Below, one piece after another: positions 8,536 through 18,714 of a DNA stretch of 32,807 nt (the first letter of the stretch is position 1; each line of letters starts with the position of its first letter). Below the pieces are notes generated by a model that made no database searches, was not told where the DNA came from, and was given only the letters and a program-made list of their open reading frames with translations. The translations under genes were made by a program, and so were the position numbers. Origin of the DNA: an uncultured Clostridia bacterium (lineage in GTDB: Bacteria; Bacillota; Clostridia; Oscillospirales; Acutalibacteraceae). The stretch is taken from assembly GCA_958436475.1 (NCBI GenBank), contig CAUBKG010000019.1:1-32807 (forward strand), in the 5' to 3' direction.

Positions 8536-9765
8536 TTATACCACCCGCGTGCCGCCCGATTCACGGATCGAAACGAAATGGCAGCATCCCGCACCGAAAA
8601 GGTCTTCCATACCACGGCGGTATGCTTCGATGCAGCTGAGAGGGACATAGCTCTGGAGCGTACCGGCAAAGCCGCCGCCGTGCACGCGCGAAGCGCCCTG
8701 CGGGCCGTGAAGCCGCTCGGAAAAGCACAGCCCCACCGCCAGCTCCTGCCGCGCGCTGCCGGGGATCAAAACATTTTGCAGGTATTCGAAGGAGGAGCGG
8801 CCCGATTCGCGCACCAGTGTGAGGAACCGGCTGAAATCGTTTTCCTCGAGGGCTCTTGCCTGCTGCTCCACCCGCCGGTTTTCTCGGAAGAAATGGACGG
8901 CCCGTAAAAGGGCGCGGTCGCCGCAATGCGTTCGGATGTTTCCCGATTGTTCCAAAAGCTGGTCTTCGGAGCAGTCCCGCAGGCGGGCGGCCCCAAGCAT
9001 ACGGGCCACGGCCCGCATTTCGTCCGCCACCGCCGCGTATTCCTTCGTCAGGCCCGCGTGGCTGGCGCGGGTATCCACGATGCAAAGGCGGAAACCGCTT
9101 ATTTTCGGGGAAAAAGGGACTTTGCGGATATGGGGCGCGGCCTGGTTCAGAAGGTCGACGGCTATGCATCCGCCCTCCGAGCAGGCGAGCTGGTCCAGCA
9201 GGCCGCAGGGCTTGCCAAAAAAGCGGTTTTCCGCCTCCATACTGACCTGGGCCGCAAGAACCGCGCAGAGGCCCCCGCCGTTGTAGAGATGGCTGAAAAT
9301 CGTGCAGACCAGCACCTCGAACGCGGCGCTGGAGGAAAGCCCTGCGCCGCCTGGAATCAGGGAAGAGGCGGCCGCGCGGAAGCCGCCCGCCGAAAATCCC
9401 CGCGCCCGCAGCAGGGCGGCAATACCCCGGATGAGGGCGGCGGAGGTGCCGTATTCCCTCGGATCGGGCCGATTTTCGGAAAGAGCCAGGGAAACTTCGC
9501 CGAAGCCCTCGGAAAAGAACTGGACGGTGTCGCCCGGGCAGGGAGAAACGGCGGCGAGGATATCCAGGTCTACCGCCCCCGCAAGCGCAAGGCCGCCGTT
9601 ATGGTCGGTGTGATTGCCGGCAATTTCCGTGCGCCCCGGCGCGGAAACGAGCATCTGCGGCTCGCCGCCGAACTGTTCTCGGAACAAGCGGCAAACGGCT
9701 TCCCGGCGCGCTTCCGGAATAAAAACGGAGTCGGTTTCGGAATGTTTTTGGTGATTTATCGGCAA
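8536..9765 (-). CDS. galK: Galactokinase (GHMP kinase family)
   Basis: A 409-residue GHMP kinase. It has the N-terminal sugar-binding signature as GRTEIAGNHTDHNGG (about 44-58), the ATP-binding loop PGGAGLSSSAAFEVL (about 137-151) and the C-terminal GASRVHGGGFAGT loop. Galactokinase phosphorylates galactose at C1 in the Leloir pathway. The signature reads GNHTDH where classical enzymes have GEHTDY, a variant common in Clostridia, so a related sugar cannot be excluded. The start is a TTG at 9765, fixed by a strong AAAGGAGG ribosome site seven bases upstream; no ATG is better placed. No galT or galE is nearby. The gene converges on the glycan operon with a 235-base gap and may supply it with activated hexose. 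Confidence 0.88.
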   Translation of the reverse strand: MPINHQKHSETDSVFIPEARREAVCRLFREQFGGEPQMLVSAPGRTEIAGNHTDHNGGLALAGAVDLDILAAVSPCPGDTVQFFSEGFGEVSLALSENRPDPREYGTSAALIRGIAALLRARGFSAGGFRAAASSLIPGGAGLSSSAAFEVLVCTIFSHLYNGGGLCAVLAAQVSMEAENRFFGKPCGLLDQLACSEGGCIAVDLLNQAAPHIRKVPFSPKISGFRLCIVDTRASHAGLTKEYAAVADEMRAVARMLGAARLRDCSEDQLLEQSGNIRTHCGDRALLRAVHFFRENRRVEQQARALEENDFSRFLTLVRESGRSSFEYLQNVLIPGSARQELAVGLCFSERLHGPQGASRVHGGGFAGTLQSYVPLSCIEAYRRGMEDLFGAGCCHFVSIRESGGTRVV

Positions 9766-9825
9766 ATGACTTCCTCCTTTTGGAATTTACGCGCTTTTTG
9801 ACTGGTAAACTTGCACATCGAAGTA

Positions 9826-9853
9826 TTTACATTTGAGCGTTATATGGTATAAT
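9826..9853 (+). promoter_or_regulatory. Promoter of the asparagine-synthetase-like gene
   Basis: TTTACA (9826-9831) and a perfect TATAAT (9848-9853) are 16 bases apart. A TGG directly before the TATAAT gives an extended -10. The transcription start would lie near 9860, about 54 bases before the ATG. The region lies between this gene and the divergent galactokinase gene. Confidence 0.7.
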
Positions 9854-9913
9854 TATAACATATTTTACTTTCAATAAAAATGGAAGACTATGCCGTTGGG
9901 CGGAGGGAAAAGA

Positions 9914-12124
9914 ATGGATCTGAGCACATTTCAGTGGAAGACAAAAACAGAGATACGGGGCGATTCCGTCCGGTCTGTCATCCTTCTGAGCGAGGATAAG
10001 CCGGATATAAAATGTAAATTTTGTATTTTTATGTTTGGTGAGGATAATAAGGCAATCAAAATCACGGAGACCACCTGGGGCCGCGATTTTGAGTTTGAAT
10101 ACGAAGGCCTAGAGCCCGGCGCGTACCGGGTGCTTACGGTACTGCGCAGCACAGACGGCCAAACGGCAAAAAAGCGCAGCCACAAGCTTCGCGTTGTCGA
10201 TCCTGCGGTGCTCGGGAAATTTTACCGCCAGGTGAGCGATTCCAAATACATGCAGGGAATCGAGTTCCATATTCCGGAGTTCTGGCATCAGCATTATCCC
10301 GAGCGGGATTGGGCTGTCATTTCTTATAAAGAGCGCACCTTTGGCGGCTATTTCAAAAAATATGCGCAGGCTCCCCTTGCCCATCGCCTGAAGTCCGAAT
10401 ACGGCTGCTACCTTCAGAAGCTCCAGGGGAAAGGGATCGTCACTTCTTACCTCGTCACGGGAGACGATCGCTATGAAGATGATCCCCGCATCGTATTTTC
10501 AGGCCGCGGCCAGATCGGCGGCCGGTTCGTCAACGGGCAGGACAAGCTTCCGGATACCTTGCCGGACGAACTGGGCGAATGCGTCGGTTCTTTCACCTAT
10601 GTGCGGATGAATGGAAAACGCATCGAAATTTCGCATGATTACTTCGGCATCCGCCAGTTGTATTATTTTGATAACGGCCGGGTATTTATTGCATCCAACC
10701 GGTATCATCTTCTGCTTGGGATCATGCAGATCATGGCGATCAAGGCCGAGTTCGATACGCGCCTTGCCGCTTCCAGATTATATGCATACGGCCCCTTCTT
10801 CGCGCAGAATTACACGCATGATATGGATATTAAGGGCTGCCGCATCCTGCCGCTCGACCGCACCATCGTGATCGACGATATGGGCTGGCACTTCGCGGAG
10901 AAAAAAATACGTGAAAATTTGGCGCCCGCGTATGATGAAAAGGAATATCTTTCGCTTCTGGATCAAGCGGCGGAGGAAATCAAGGAAATGGCGCGCGAGG
11001 TTCTATATTCAGACGAATACGAGTCTTTCGTGGTAGATATTTCCGGCGGCCTCGATTCCCGCCTCACCCTTGCCGCCCTCACCAATTTCCCGGAAAAGAT
11101 GGACATGATGCAGGCGAGGACCCTCCAGCAGCCCAACTCCCGCGATCTTGAAATCGGCATCGGGCTTGCAAACCTCACCGGCCTCGAGTACAAGCCGTTA
11201 TATAACAACGGCGAAATGTATGTGTCTCCCGAAGAGCATATCAACAGCTACCGCAGCTACCAGCTCGGAACGGCGGAGCAGTTCCTGGCAGGCCCCACCT
11301 CCTGCCGCGGGAAGAATTCGCACCAGCTTCGCTTTGCAGGCTATCTCGGCGAATATTTCCGCGTTTACTGGACTACCCGCCGGATGGAGATTTATAAAGA
11401 TATAAAGACCGATGAAGAAATGGCGGAGGAATACGTGAATTACCTGCTGGCGGGGCTGTGCTCCAGCGACGAGCTGAAGGAAATCGTCTGCGAGCATCTT
11501 CTGCGCGAGCTGAGGCAAATTCCAGGGCAAACCCCGGTGGATAAGATGGAAAACCATTATATGTATTTCCGCGGCCGGAGTATGTTCGGTAACAAGAGCG
11601 TGGCGGATTATACCAACATGGGTTCGTATTATGTAATGGGCTCCAAGGCCTTCCTCCGCGCGGCAAAAATGCTGCCGGCGGTAAAGAGAAACAACGCGGT
11701 GGTCTATGAGGTGAACGAGCGTCTCAACGCTCCCATGCTCTGGGCGGAATACGATTCGGAATACGATAACGCCTGCCTGCGGGATCATCTGGATTCGCTG
11801 CATTTTGTGAATAAAGAGCTGGTCGGCTCTCACACGCCGCTCGATTTTGACGACAGCGGCTGGAAAGCAGCCCGGGTGAATCCCATGGCGGGGAAGGGGA
11901 AAAACCCGTATCTGGAAGAACGCAAGGAGCTCAACGAGAAGATGTACAAGCGCCTGCAGAAAACGATCGATCTGCTTCGCCAGAAGAACCCGGAAATGTT
12001 CGAGCTGGTGGGTGAAATGCTGATCCAGAACGCGTATGATAACAAAGACAGGCCGGATACCATCAACCGCCTGTACCGCAAGCTGGATTCCTTCCTTATC
12101 CAGATGGCCATGTTTGAAAAATAA
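9914..12124 (+). CDS. Asparagine-synthetase-like ATP-pyrophosphatase with a cysteine-less glutaminase-type domain
   Basis: A 736-residue protein. Residues 1-90 look like a small beta-sandwich. About 115-300 resemble the class II glutaminase domain: ISHDYFGIRQLYYF and FIASNRYHLLLG match the usual DRFGxxPLYY and FASExxAL segments. The catalytic N-terminal cysteine is absent, since the protein begins MDLST. About 340-650 is the synthetase domain with the PP-loop SGGLDSR (377-383) that binds ATP and adenylates a carboxylate. Such proteins appear in surface-polysaccharide clusters and, without glutaminase activity, in beta-lactam and lasso-peptide ring formation. Here the substrate is unknown; ammonia from glutamine is unlikely. 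ATG 9914 is chosen over 9890 because GGCGGAGGG sits just before it. Own promoter and terminator. Confidence 0.85.
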   Translation: MDLSTFQWKTKTEIRGDSVRSVILLSEDKPDIKCKFCIFMFGEDNKAIKITETTWGRDFEFEYEGLEPGAYRVLTVLRSTDGQTAKKRSHKLRVVDPAVLGKFYRQVSDSKYMQGIEFHIPEFWHQHYPERDWAVISYKERTFGGYFKKYAQAPLAHRLKSEYGCYLQKLQGKGIVTSYLVTGDDRYEDDPRIVFSGRGQIGGRFVNGQDKLPDTLPDELGECVGSFTYVRMNGKRIEISHDYFGIRQLYYFDNGRVFIASNRYHLLLGIMQIMAIKAEFDTRLAASRLYAYGPFFAQNYTHDMDIKGCRILPLDRTIVIDDMGWHFAEKKIRENLAPAYDEKEYLSLLDQAAEEIKEMAREVLYSDEYESFVVDISGGLDSRLTLAALTNFPEKMDMMQARTLQQPNSRDLEIGIGLANLTGLEYKPLYNNGEMYVSPEEHINSYRSYQLGTAEQFLAGPTSCRGKNSHQLRFAGYLGEYFRVYWTTRRMEIYKDIKTDEEMAEEYVNYLLAGLCSSDELKEIVCEHLLRELRQIPGQTPVDKMENHYMYFRGRSMFGNKSVADYTNMGSYYVMGSKAFLRAAKMLPAVKRNNAVVYEVNERLNAPMLWAEYDSEYDNACLRDHLDSLHFVNKELVGSHTPLDFDDSGWKAARVNPMAGKGKNPYLEERKELNEKMYKRLQKTIDLLRQKNPEMFELVGEMLIQNAYDNKDRPDTINRLYRKLDSFLIQMAMFEK

Positions 12125-12169
12125 AAGCCAAAAGGCCGCGGGCATTTGCCCGCGGCCTTTTGGCTTTTA
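12122..12169. terminator. Bidirectional rho-independent terminator
   Basis: A stem of about 21 bases with an ATTT loop spans 12122-12169, with A-rich left and T-rich right ends, so it works on both strands. It begins inside the stop codon of the synthetase-like gene and lies 16 bases from the end of the convergent lipoprotein gene. It serves both. Confidence 0.92.
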
Positions 12170-12184
12170 GACGCATACTGCGGA

Positions 12185-12559
12185 TCATTCCCCGGCGGTG
12201 CTGCTTTCCGGAGAATATCCTTCCAGCGGGTGGAACACCGAGGAGATATCGTCTTTCGTCAGGGTAAGAGCGCCGCTCTCCAGACGGTAATCCCATGTGA
12301 AGCGGTCTTCCAGCCCCAGCTCGTTTGTATCCAGTGAAATTTCGATTTTCGAGCCGTTCATGCGGTAGCTTCCTTCTGCCTTATATCCGGAAATCCCCAT
12401 TGTAAAGGAGGAATCGGAAGCGAACTGGAGAACGATTTCGCCCGATTCGTCTTTCCACACGCCAAGGGGAGCGCCGCCGCTTTTTGGTGCACAGGCGGAG
12501 AAGAGCAGCAGAACGGAGAGAAGGTATGAAAAGGCGCAAAAACAGGCGCGTTTAGACAT
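12185..12559 (-). CDS. Small predicted lipoprotein, lipocalin-like/DUF5640-like
   Basis: A 124-residue protein with a signal peptide that ends in LLLFSAC. Cysteine 23 is the probable lipidated residue, although phenylalanine at -3 is not the commonest lipobox. The mature part has short alternating beta segments (GVWKDESGEIVLQF, SFTMGISGYKAEGSYRM) like the GxWxD-type small extracellular domains of Firmicutes often assigned to DUF5640. It would sit on the outer face of the membrane; function unknown. Ribosome site AAAAGGAG lies eight bases before the ATG. It is downstream of the XRE gene in the same direction but separated by a terminator. I see no clear promoter of its own. Confidence 0.75.
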   Translation of the reverse strand: MSKRACFCAFSYLLSVLLLFSACAPKSGGAPLGVWKDESGEIVLQFASDSSFTMGISGYKAEGSYRMNGSKIEISLDTNELGLEDRFTWDYRLESGALTLTKDDISSVFHPLEGYSPESSTAGE

Positions 12560-12621
12560 GATAAGAACTCCTTTTCCCTTTTTAAAAAACAGTTTCGGAA
12601 CAACATAAAACTCCTGCCGTG

Positions 12622-12663
12622 AAAAAGCTTCCCGGCGGCCGGAAGCTCCGGCGGCCGGGAAGC
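12622..12663 (-). terminator. Rho-independent terminator of the XRE gene
   Basis: Outer stem 12627-12636 with 12654-12663 and inner stem 12638-12642 with 12648-12652 are separated by one G-G mismatch around an AAGCT loop. Read on the minus strand, five T follow. It lies eight bases after the XRE stop codon. Confidence 0.85.
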
Positions 12664-12670
12664 ATGCAGT

Positions 12671-12895
12671 TTAAATGCTTCCGCTTTCATACGGCTCTTT
12701 TTTATCGGTTCGCCCCAAAAGATAATCGACGCTTGTATGGTGGAAATCCGCCAGCTTTATCAGCACGTCGGTGGGAATATCGCGCAGCCCCAGCTCATAG
12801 CGGGAATAGCAAACCTGAGAGCAGTGCAGGTATTTCGCCATATCGTTTTGGGATAAATCCTTATCTTCCCGTAGATTTCTGATTCGAATATACAT
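12671..12895 (-). CDS. XRE-family helix-turn-helix regulator
   Basis: A 74-residue single-domain DNA-binding protein of the Cro/CI type: IRNLREDKDLSQNDMAKYL, the recognition helix region CSQVCYSRYELGLRDIP, and the usual family ending HTSVDYLLGRTD. It has no effector domain. It is divergent from a four-helix membrane protein gene, and the 180 bases between them hold three palindromic motifs on both promoters, so it most likely represses itself and that gene. The start follows only a weak GGGG-type ribosome site at about 12902-12907, but an alternative start is not available. A terminator follows directly, making it monocistronic. Confidence 0.92.
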   Translation of the reverse strand: MYIRIRNLREDKDLSQNDMAKYLHCSQVCYSRYELGLRDIPTDVLIKLADFHHTSVDYLLGRTDKKEPYESGSI

Positions 12896-12908
12896 TTATT
12901 TCTACCCC

Positions 12909-12928
12909 ATAATTTCTATAGAAATTAT
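12909..12928. promoter_or_regulatory. Perfect 20-base palindrome at the XRE promoter
   Basis: ATAATTTCTATAGAAATTAT is identical to its reverse complement. It overlaps the minus-strand -10 element (TATAAT read from 12929 to 12924) and the likely transcription start of the XRE gene. This is the expected place for an autorepression operator. Confidence 0.7.
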
Positions 12929-12932
12929 AACC

Positions 12933-12972
12933 AAACCATTTTGGTATATTGACTTATAAACCAAAATGGTTT
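12933..12972. promoter_or_regulatory. Inverted pair of ACCATTTTGGT-type operators
   Basis: AAACCATTTTGGT (12933-12945) recurs as its exact reverse complement ACCAAAATGGTTT (12960-12972). Each copy is itself nearly palindromic. The second copy fills the spacer and touches the -10 of the plus-strand promoter, and the first lies just upstream of its -35. A bound dimer pair would block the promoter, or loop it. Confidence 0.65.
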
Positions 12973-12977
12973 ATAAT
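12949..12977 (+). promoter_or_regulatory. Promoter of the four-helix membrane protein gene
   Basis: TTGACT (12949-12954) and TATAAT (12972-12977) with a 17-base spacer, close to consensus. The spacer carries an operator copy. Transcription would begin near 12984, giving a leader of about 90 bases. Confidence 0.8.
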
Positions 12978-13075
12978 CGATCTGAAAACAGGTTTTCTCT
13001 GCTTTTTCGACAGGACATAGGCCAAAAGGCGGAATAGAATGAAGCCGTGATACGGCGAACGGGGAGGGGATGTTT

Positions 13076-13606
13076 ATGGGCCGAAACAAGGCTTCCCCTG
13101 GTAGAAATGATCTGGGGAGCAACCGGGGCTGGGTACTTTGGCTGATGCGGGGCTGGGCGCTTATTGGCTTAATTGGATTTCTGATACCATACGGTCGGGC
13201 TTTATACAGCACCATTGCGCAGAATTTAAGCGTTATCAGCCTTGCGGCCGGAACATTTGTGTTCAGCCAGAGAATCGATCAAATTGTTCCGGCTGCTGTT
13301 TTGCTGCTTCTGCCATTGTCTGTTTTTGCGTTGTCTATTCTGCGAAAGCCTTATGAAAAAAGATTCGGATATGCGGTTGCAGCCGTTCTTGCCGTATGCG
13401 TGCTGCTATGCAATCATGCGGTGAAGCAGGAGACGGTAACGCAATGTGCGGAATACGGCTATATATTTCAGCCAGGAATGGGATATTATGCGCTGTTGGC
13501 GTTCGGCTGGGGCGTATTGATTTCTTCTGCTTTTATGCTTTTGCTGCCATATCAGAGGCCTTTCTTCCTTTCTGCGCGGCGTGCGGAGGAAGATTGGGAA
13601 CGGTGA
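13076..13606 (+). CDS. Unrecognised four-helix membrane protein under XRE control
   Basis: A 176-residue protein I do not recognise. After a basic N-terminus of about 20 residues it has four hydrophobic helices (about 22-43, 64-86, 95-114 and 131-152) and a short charged C-terminal tail. No enzymatic or transporter motif is visible. ATG 13076 is preferred over 13070 because the GGGGAGG site (13061-13067) is then eight bases away instead of two. A near-consensus promoter with operators lies upstream, and a strong terminator follows the stop by eight bases, so it is a single-gene unit divergent from the XRE regulator. An immunity, stress or quorum-type membrane protein is possible but unsupported. 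Confidence 0.72.
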   Translation: MGRNKASPGRNDLGSNRGWVLWLMRGWALIGLIGFLIPYGRALYSTIAQNLSVISLAAGTFVFSQRIDQIVPAAVLLLLPLSVFALSILRKPYEKRFGYAVAAVLAVCVLLCNHAVKQETVTQCAEYGYIFQPGMGYYALLAFGWGVLISSAFMLLLPYQRPFFLSARRAEEDWER

Positions 13607-13614
13607 CAAAATGA

Positions 13615-13662
13615 AAAAAGCTGCGCAAAGGGGCCCTGAGTCCGCCCTTTGCGCAGCTTTTT
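13615..13662 (+). terminator. Rho-independent terminator
   Basis: An 18-base stem (13615-13632 with 13645-13662) with a 12-base loop starts in A-rich and ends in T-rich sequence. It follows the membrane protein stop codon by eight bases. It would also work on the minus strand. Confidence 0.9.
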
Positions 13663-13689
13663 GCTTCAAGAACCAAGGAAATCAATCTC

Positions 13690-13767
13690 TTATGCCTTCT
13701 TACTCTTGATCGCAGCCGGTATTATTGTGATAATCAAAGGAAATAAGACATTCCCATTATACCCGTT
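13690..13767 (-). pseudogene. Open reading tail in frame after a stop codon, possible gene remnant
   Basis: Directly after the TAA of the toroid-like gene, the same minus-strand frame stays open for 25 codons to a second TAA at 13690-13692. The peptide ends VLFPLIITIIPAAIKSKKA, which looks like the last membrane helix and basic tail of an integral membrane protein. It has no start of its own. It may be the remnant of a deleted neighbour, or chance. Confidence 0.2.
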
Positions 13768-14697
13768 TTATTTGACATAGCCAAAATTGCGCAGAAACTC
13801 CATGTTTTCAATGGCTTTTAAGCTTTTCCACCAATTTTCGCTGACATTAAAATAGGCTTGGTACCGTTCCATGTTTTCAAACCAGGTCCAAGTAATGCCC
13901 CAAACACCGTTTTGCGGCTTGGTTTTTACGAGATACTCCAGCTCTTTTTTTACAATCTCAGTGTTTTCCGGATAGAAAGAGCTGTGTGCGCTGCGAATAA
14001 AAGTCGACGGGCGAACGGTATAGAACGCCCATTTCTCGGTATCATGTTCTATGGCCCCCTTTATCTTTCGGGCCAGCACCTCGGAAAGTATATTGTAATC
14101 ATACCCGGGCAAGCAGATTTCCTTTGCAGTGTTGACAAGAGTAATGAAGCCTTCCAAACCCATATCGCCGTAGGCTTCATCGGATGAAAGCAGTAATAAT
14201 AATGTATCTGCCAGATTCCGGGCCTTTTCCCACAGGGGCGATTCCCTGCTACCGTATTTCAAGATAAATGCAGACAGTTCCGCCGTTACTCCGAAATATT
14301 CCTTTTGGTTTTGCTCCTCGCTATAATTCCACCAGGGGGCATGGGGATATTCATTGTTGCTGGGCACCGTAAATCTCCATCCATAGGAGAGTAAATCCTT
14401 TTCGGAATGGAGATATCGCCAGATGCCCTGAAAAATCGGATGGGACATATCCTCAAAGTGGATCTTCCGCAAAATTTTAATGGCGTGATCCGTGGTAATG
14501 GGCGTAGAATTCGGATTCCAGTTATCTGCTTCCAAAGCGTGACCAAAGCCGCCGTCCTCATTCTGATAGAACATTAACGCATCCACAACGGCTTCTTTCG
14601 TTCCGTGCTCGAAATAATACTGCCATAAGCGCAGCTCCAGATTTCTGGCATTGCGATACATCCAGCTTCTTACCTCGGAATAAGCTACGGTTTTCAT
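13768..14697 (-). CDS. Alpha/alpha-toroid (terpene-cyclase-like fold) protein of unknown function
   Basis: A 309-residue cytosolic protein. It carries the repeat-type motif NEDGGFGHALEAD (about 45-57) and further helix pairs with aromatic residues, resembling the prenyltransferase/squalene-cyclase repeat fold. The DxDD acid motif of true cyclases is not evident, so an enzymatic role in terpene chemistry should not be assumed. ATG 14697 is chosen for its AAGGAGGG ribosome site. A longer form from 14739 would overlap the AraC stop as TAATG and could be made by coupling. The gene follows an AraC regulator and reads at lower GC than the neighbouring housekeeping genes, which suggests joint acquisition. 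Confidence 0.75.
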   Translation of the reverse strand: MKTVAYSEVRSWMYRNARNLELRLWQYYFEHGTKEAVVDALMFYQNEDGGFGHALEADNWNPNSTPITTDHAIKILRKIHFEDMSHPIFQGIWRYLHSEKDLLSYGWRFTVPSNNEYPHAPWWNYSEEQNQKEYFGVTAELSAFILKYGSRESPLWEKARNLADTLLLLLSSDEAYGDMGLEGFITLVNTAKEICLPGYDYNILSEVLARKIKGAIEHDTEKWAFYTVRPSTFIRSAHSSFYPENTEIVKKELEYLVKTKPQNGVWGITWTWFENMERYQAYFNVSENWWKSLKAIENMEFLRNFGYVK

Positions 14698-14738
14698 AAG
14701 TTTCCCTCCTTCGGTTCTATTATAGCATCCTGTACCCA

Positions 14739-15593
14739 TTATGCTTGTAAAAATGCGACATATTGTTGTGCATACTCTCGGGCCTGCGTAATATTCATAG
14801 AATGAAATTCCTTAAATTCGTGAAGCAGATGGGATTGATCTGTATAGCCATACCGATACACGGCATCTGATACATCGAATCGAGGGGAACACACAATATC
14901 ATGCCATAAATATTGGTATCGGACCAGGGAGGAAAGCTTCTTGGGCGAAACACCAACATATTCCTGGAACAGTCGCTGCAATTGCCTGCTGCTGATATGG
15001 AGTTCTTTTGCAAGCTGTTCTGCCCGCAGATTCCCTTTGCACCTAAGAATTTGGGCAACCGATTCTGATACCACAGCATTCTTATGACGTTCGCAGAAAT
15101 TTTTTAACAAAACCTGTTCCGCTATTGTAATAAATCCATCCATATCGGCGATATCAAACAGCAGCGGCTCAATTTCCCTTGTTATCTTTGGAAAATGACG
15201 CACAGCATCAAAACGGCCATTCCGGGTATCACACATGGATTCCTCCGAAAACAGCATGGCGCTCCAGGCATAAAAACGGATTGCGAATGTGGAATACACC
15301 TTTTCTTCGCGATTATCATTATGTGTACAAAAGGTATGGTCGTCAATGCCGCAAAAGATGCTGGCGATTTTGTTGCTGGAATAATCCACCTCAAAAATGA
15401 TATCCATACAGGTATCCGGCGTTATGATTCTCTCTGTGGGAATATTCGTTTTGCTCTGCTTCGCCGGCTTTTTCGTTCCCCAGAAGCATTTTATATAGGG
15501 CTTTAAAGCACTGCATGGCTGGAATTCCATATACTGATCGTTACATATGAAAGGGGTTGCAGTTATGGGATGATAGCTCTGATAGAATTCCAT
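14739..15593 (-). CDS. AraC-family transcriptional regulator
   Basis: A 284-residue regulator. The N-terminal part (about 22-150) has the CSALKPYIKCFWG segment seen in the DUF6597-type sensor domain of Firmicute AraC proteins. The C-terminal 100 residues hold two helix-turn-helices (LRAEQLAKELHISSRQLQRL and DAVYRYGYTDQSHLLHEFKE), the second with the usual GYTDQSHL core. The start at 15593 has AAAGGAC about seven bases upstream. The gene is just upstream of the toroid-like gene, 41 bases to that gene's preferred start, so the two are likely one transcript. The effector is unknown. Confidence 0.9.
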   Translation of the reverse strand: MEFYQSYHPITATPFICNDQYMEFQPCSALKPYIKCFWGTKKPAKQSKTNIPTERIITPDTCMDIIFEVDYSSNKIASIFCGIDDHTFCTHNDNREEKVYSTFAIRFYAWSAMLFSEESMCDTRNGRFDAVRHFPKITREIEPLLFDIADMDGFITIAEQVLLKNFCERHKNAVVSESVAQILRCKGNLRAEQLAKELHISSRQLQRLFQEYVGVSPKKLSSLVRYQYLWHDIVCSPRFDVSDAVYRYGYTDQSHLLHEFKEFHSMNITQAREYAQQYVAFLQA

Positions 15594-15621
15594 GTCTCAC
15601 TGTCCTTTTTACATCAAGCGT

Positions 15622-15648
15622 ATTATAATCATGAACGCGGCGCGTGAA
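15622..15648 (-). promoter_or_regulatory. Possible promoter of the AraC gene
   Basis: Read on the minus strand, TTCACG (15648-15643) and TATAAT (15627-15622) are 15 bases apart. That spacing is short, so the call is tentative. A second TATAAT occurs on the plus strand at 15652-15657 without a good -35. Confidence 0.35.
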
Positions 15649-15779
15649 TGATATAATTGCCCATTCCGCCGCTCCTGCAGCGTGGAGGTATAAAACAAAT
15701 AACCGTCTTGCGGTTATTATATCATTTCCTTATTTCAGTGAAAACCTTATTTCTACCGTCTGCACAAAAGAAAAATGTA

Positions 15780-15814
15780 AAAGCCGCCCGTGACCTAAGG
15801 CCACGGGCGGCTTT
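15780..15814 (-). terminator. Rho-independent terminator of ppdK
   Basis: A 13-base perfect stem (15780-15792 with 15802-15814) with a nine-base loop. On the minus strand it is followed by TTTTACATTTTT. It lies 11 bases after the ppdK stop codon. Confidence 0.88.
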
Positions 15815-15825
15815 ATGCTTAAAAA

Positions 15826-18456
<2,631 letters not shown>

Positions 18457-18588
18457 ACTTTACCTCCAGTTTTTTTACACCGCTTTACGGCGGGCAGTTT
18501 GTCCCAAACCTCTTGGCGGTTGTGATTATATGGATAACCCGGAAACCGGGTTACAGCCGTGAATAAACCCTTTAAACATTCAAAAAGT

Positions 18589-18617
18589 ATTATAGCAAAA
18601 GGGCTAAAAAATTTCCA
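18589..18617 (-). promoter_or_regulatory. Promoter of ppdK
   Basis: On the minus strand TGGAAA (18617-18612) and a perfect TATAAT (18594-18589) have a 17-base spacer. The -35 is only a partial match. The transcription start would be near 18582, about 125 bases before the ppdK ATG. Confidence 0.5.
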
Positions 18618-18685
18618 CTGTAAATTCAGAAAAACCGGAATTTCTTACATATTAAATAAAAAGCCGGGGGAATTTCATGCCCCCC

Positions 18686-18714
18686 TTGAAATATTGTAAG
18701 AAAATATGCATAAT
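18686..18714 (+). promoter_or_regulatory. Promoter of glmU
   Basis: TTGAAA (18686-18691) and CATAAT (18709-18714) with a 17-base spacer. It would start transcription near 18721, giving a leader of about 80 bases that carries a hairpin. Confidence 0.6.
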
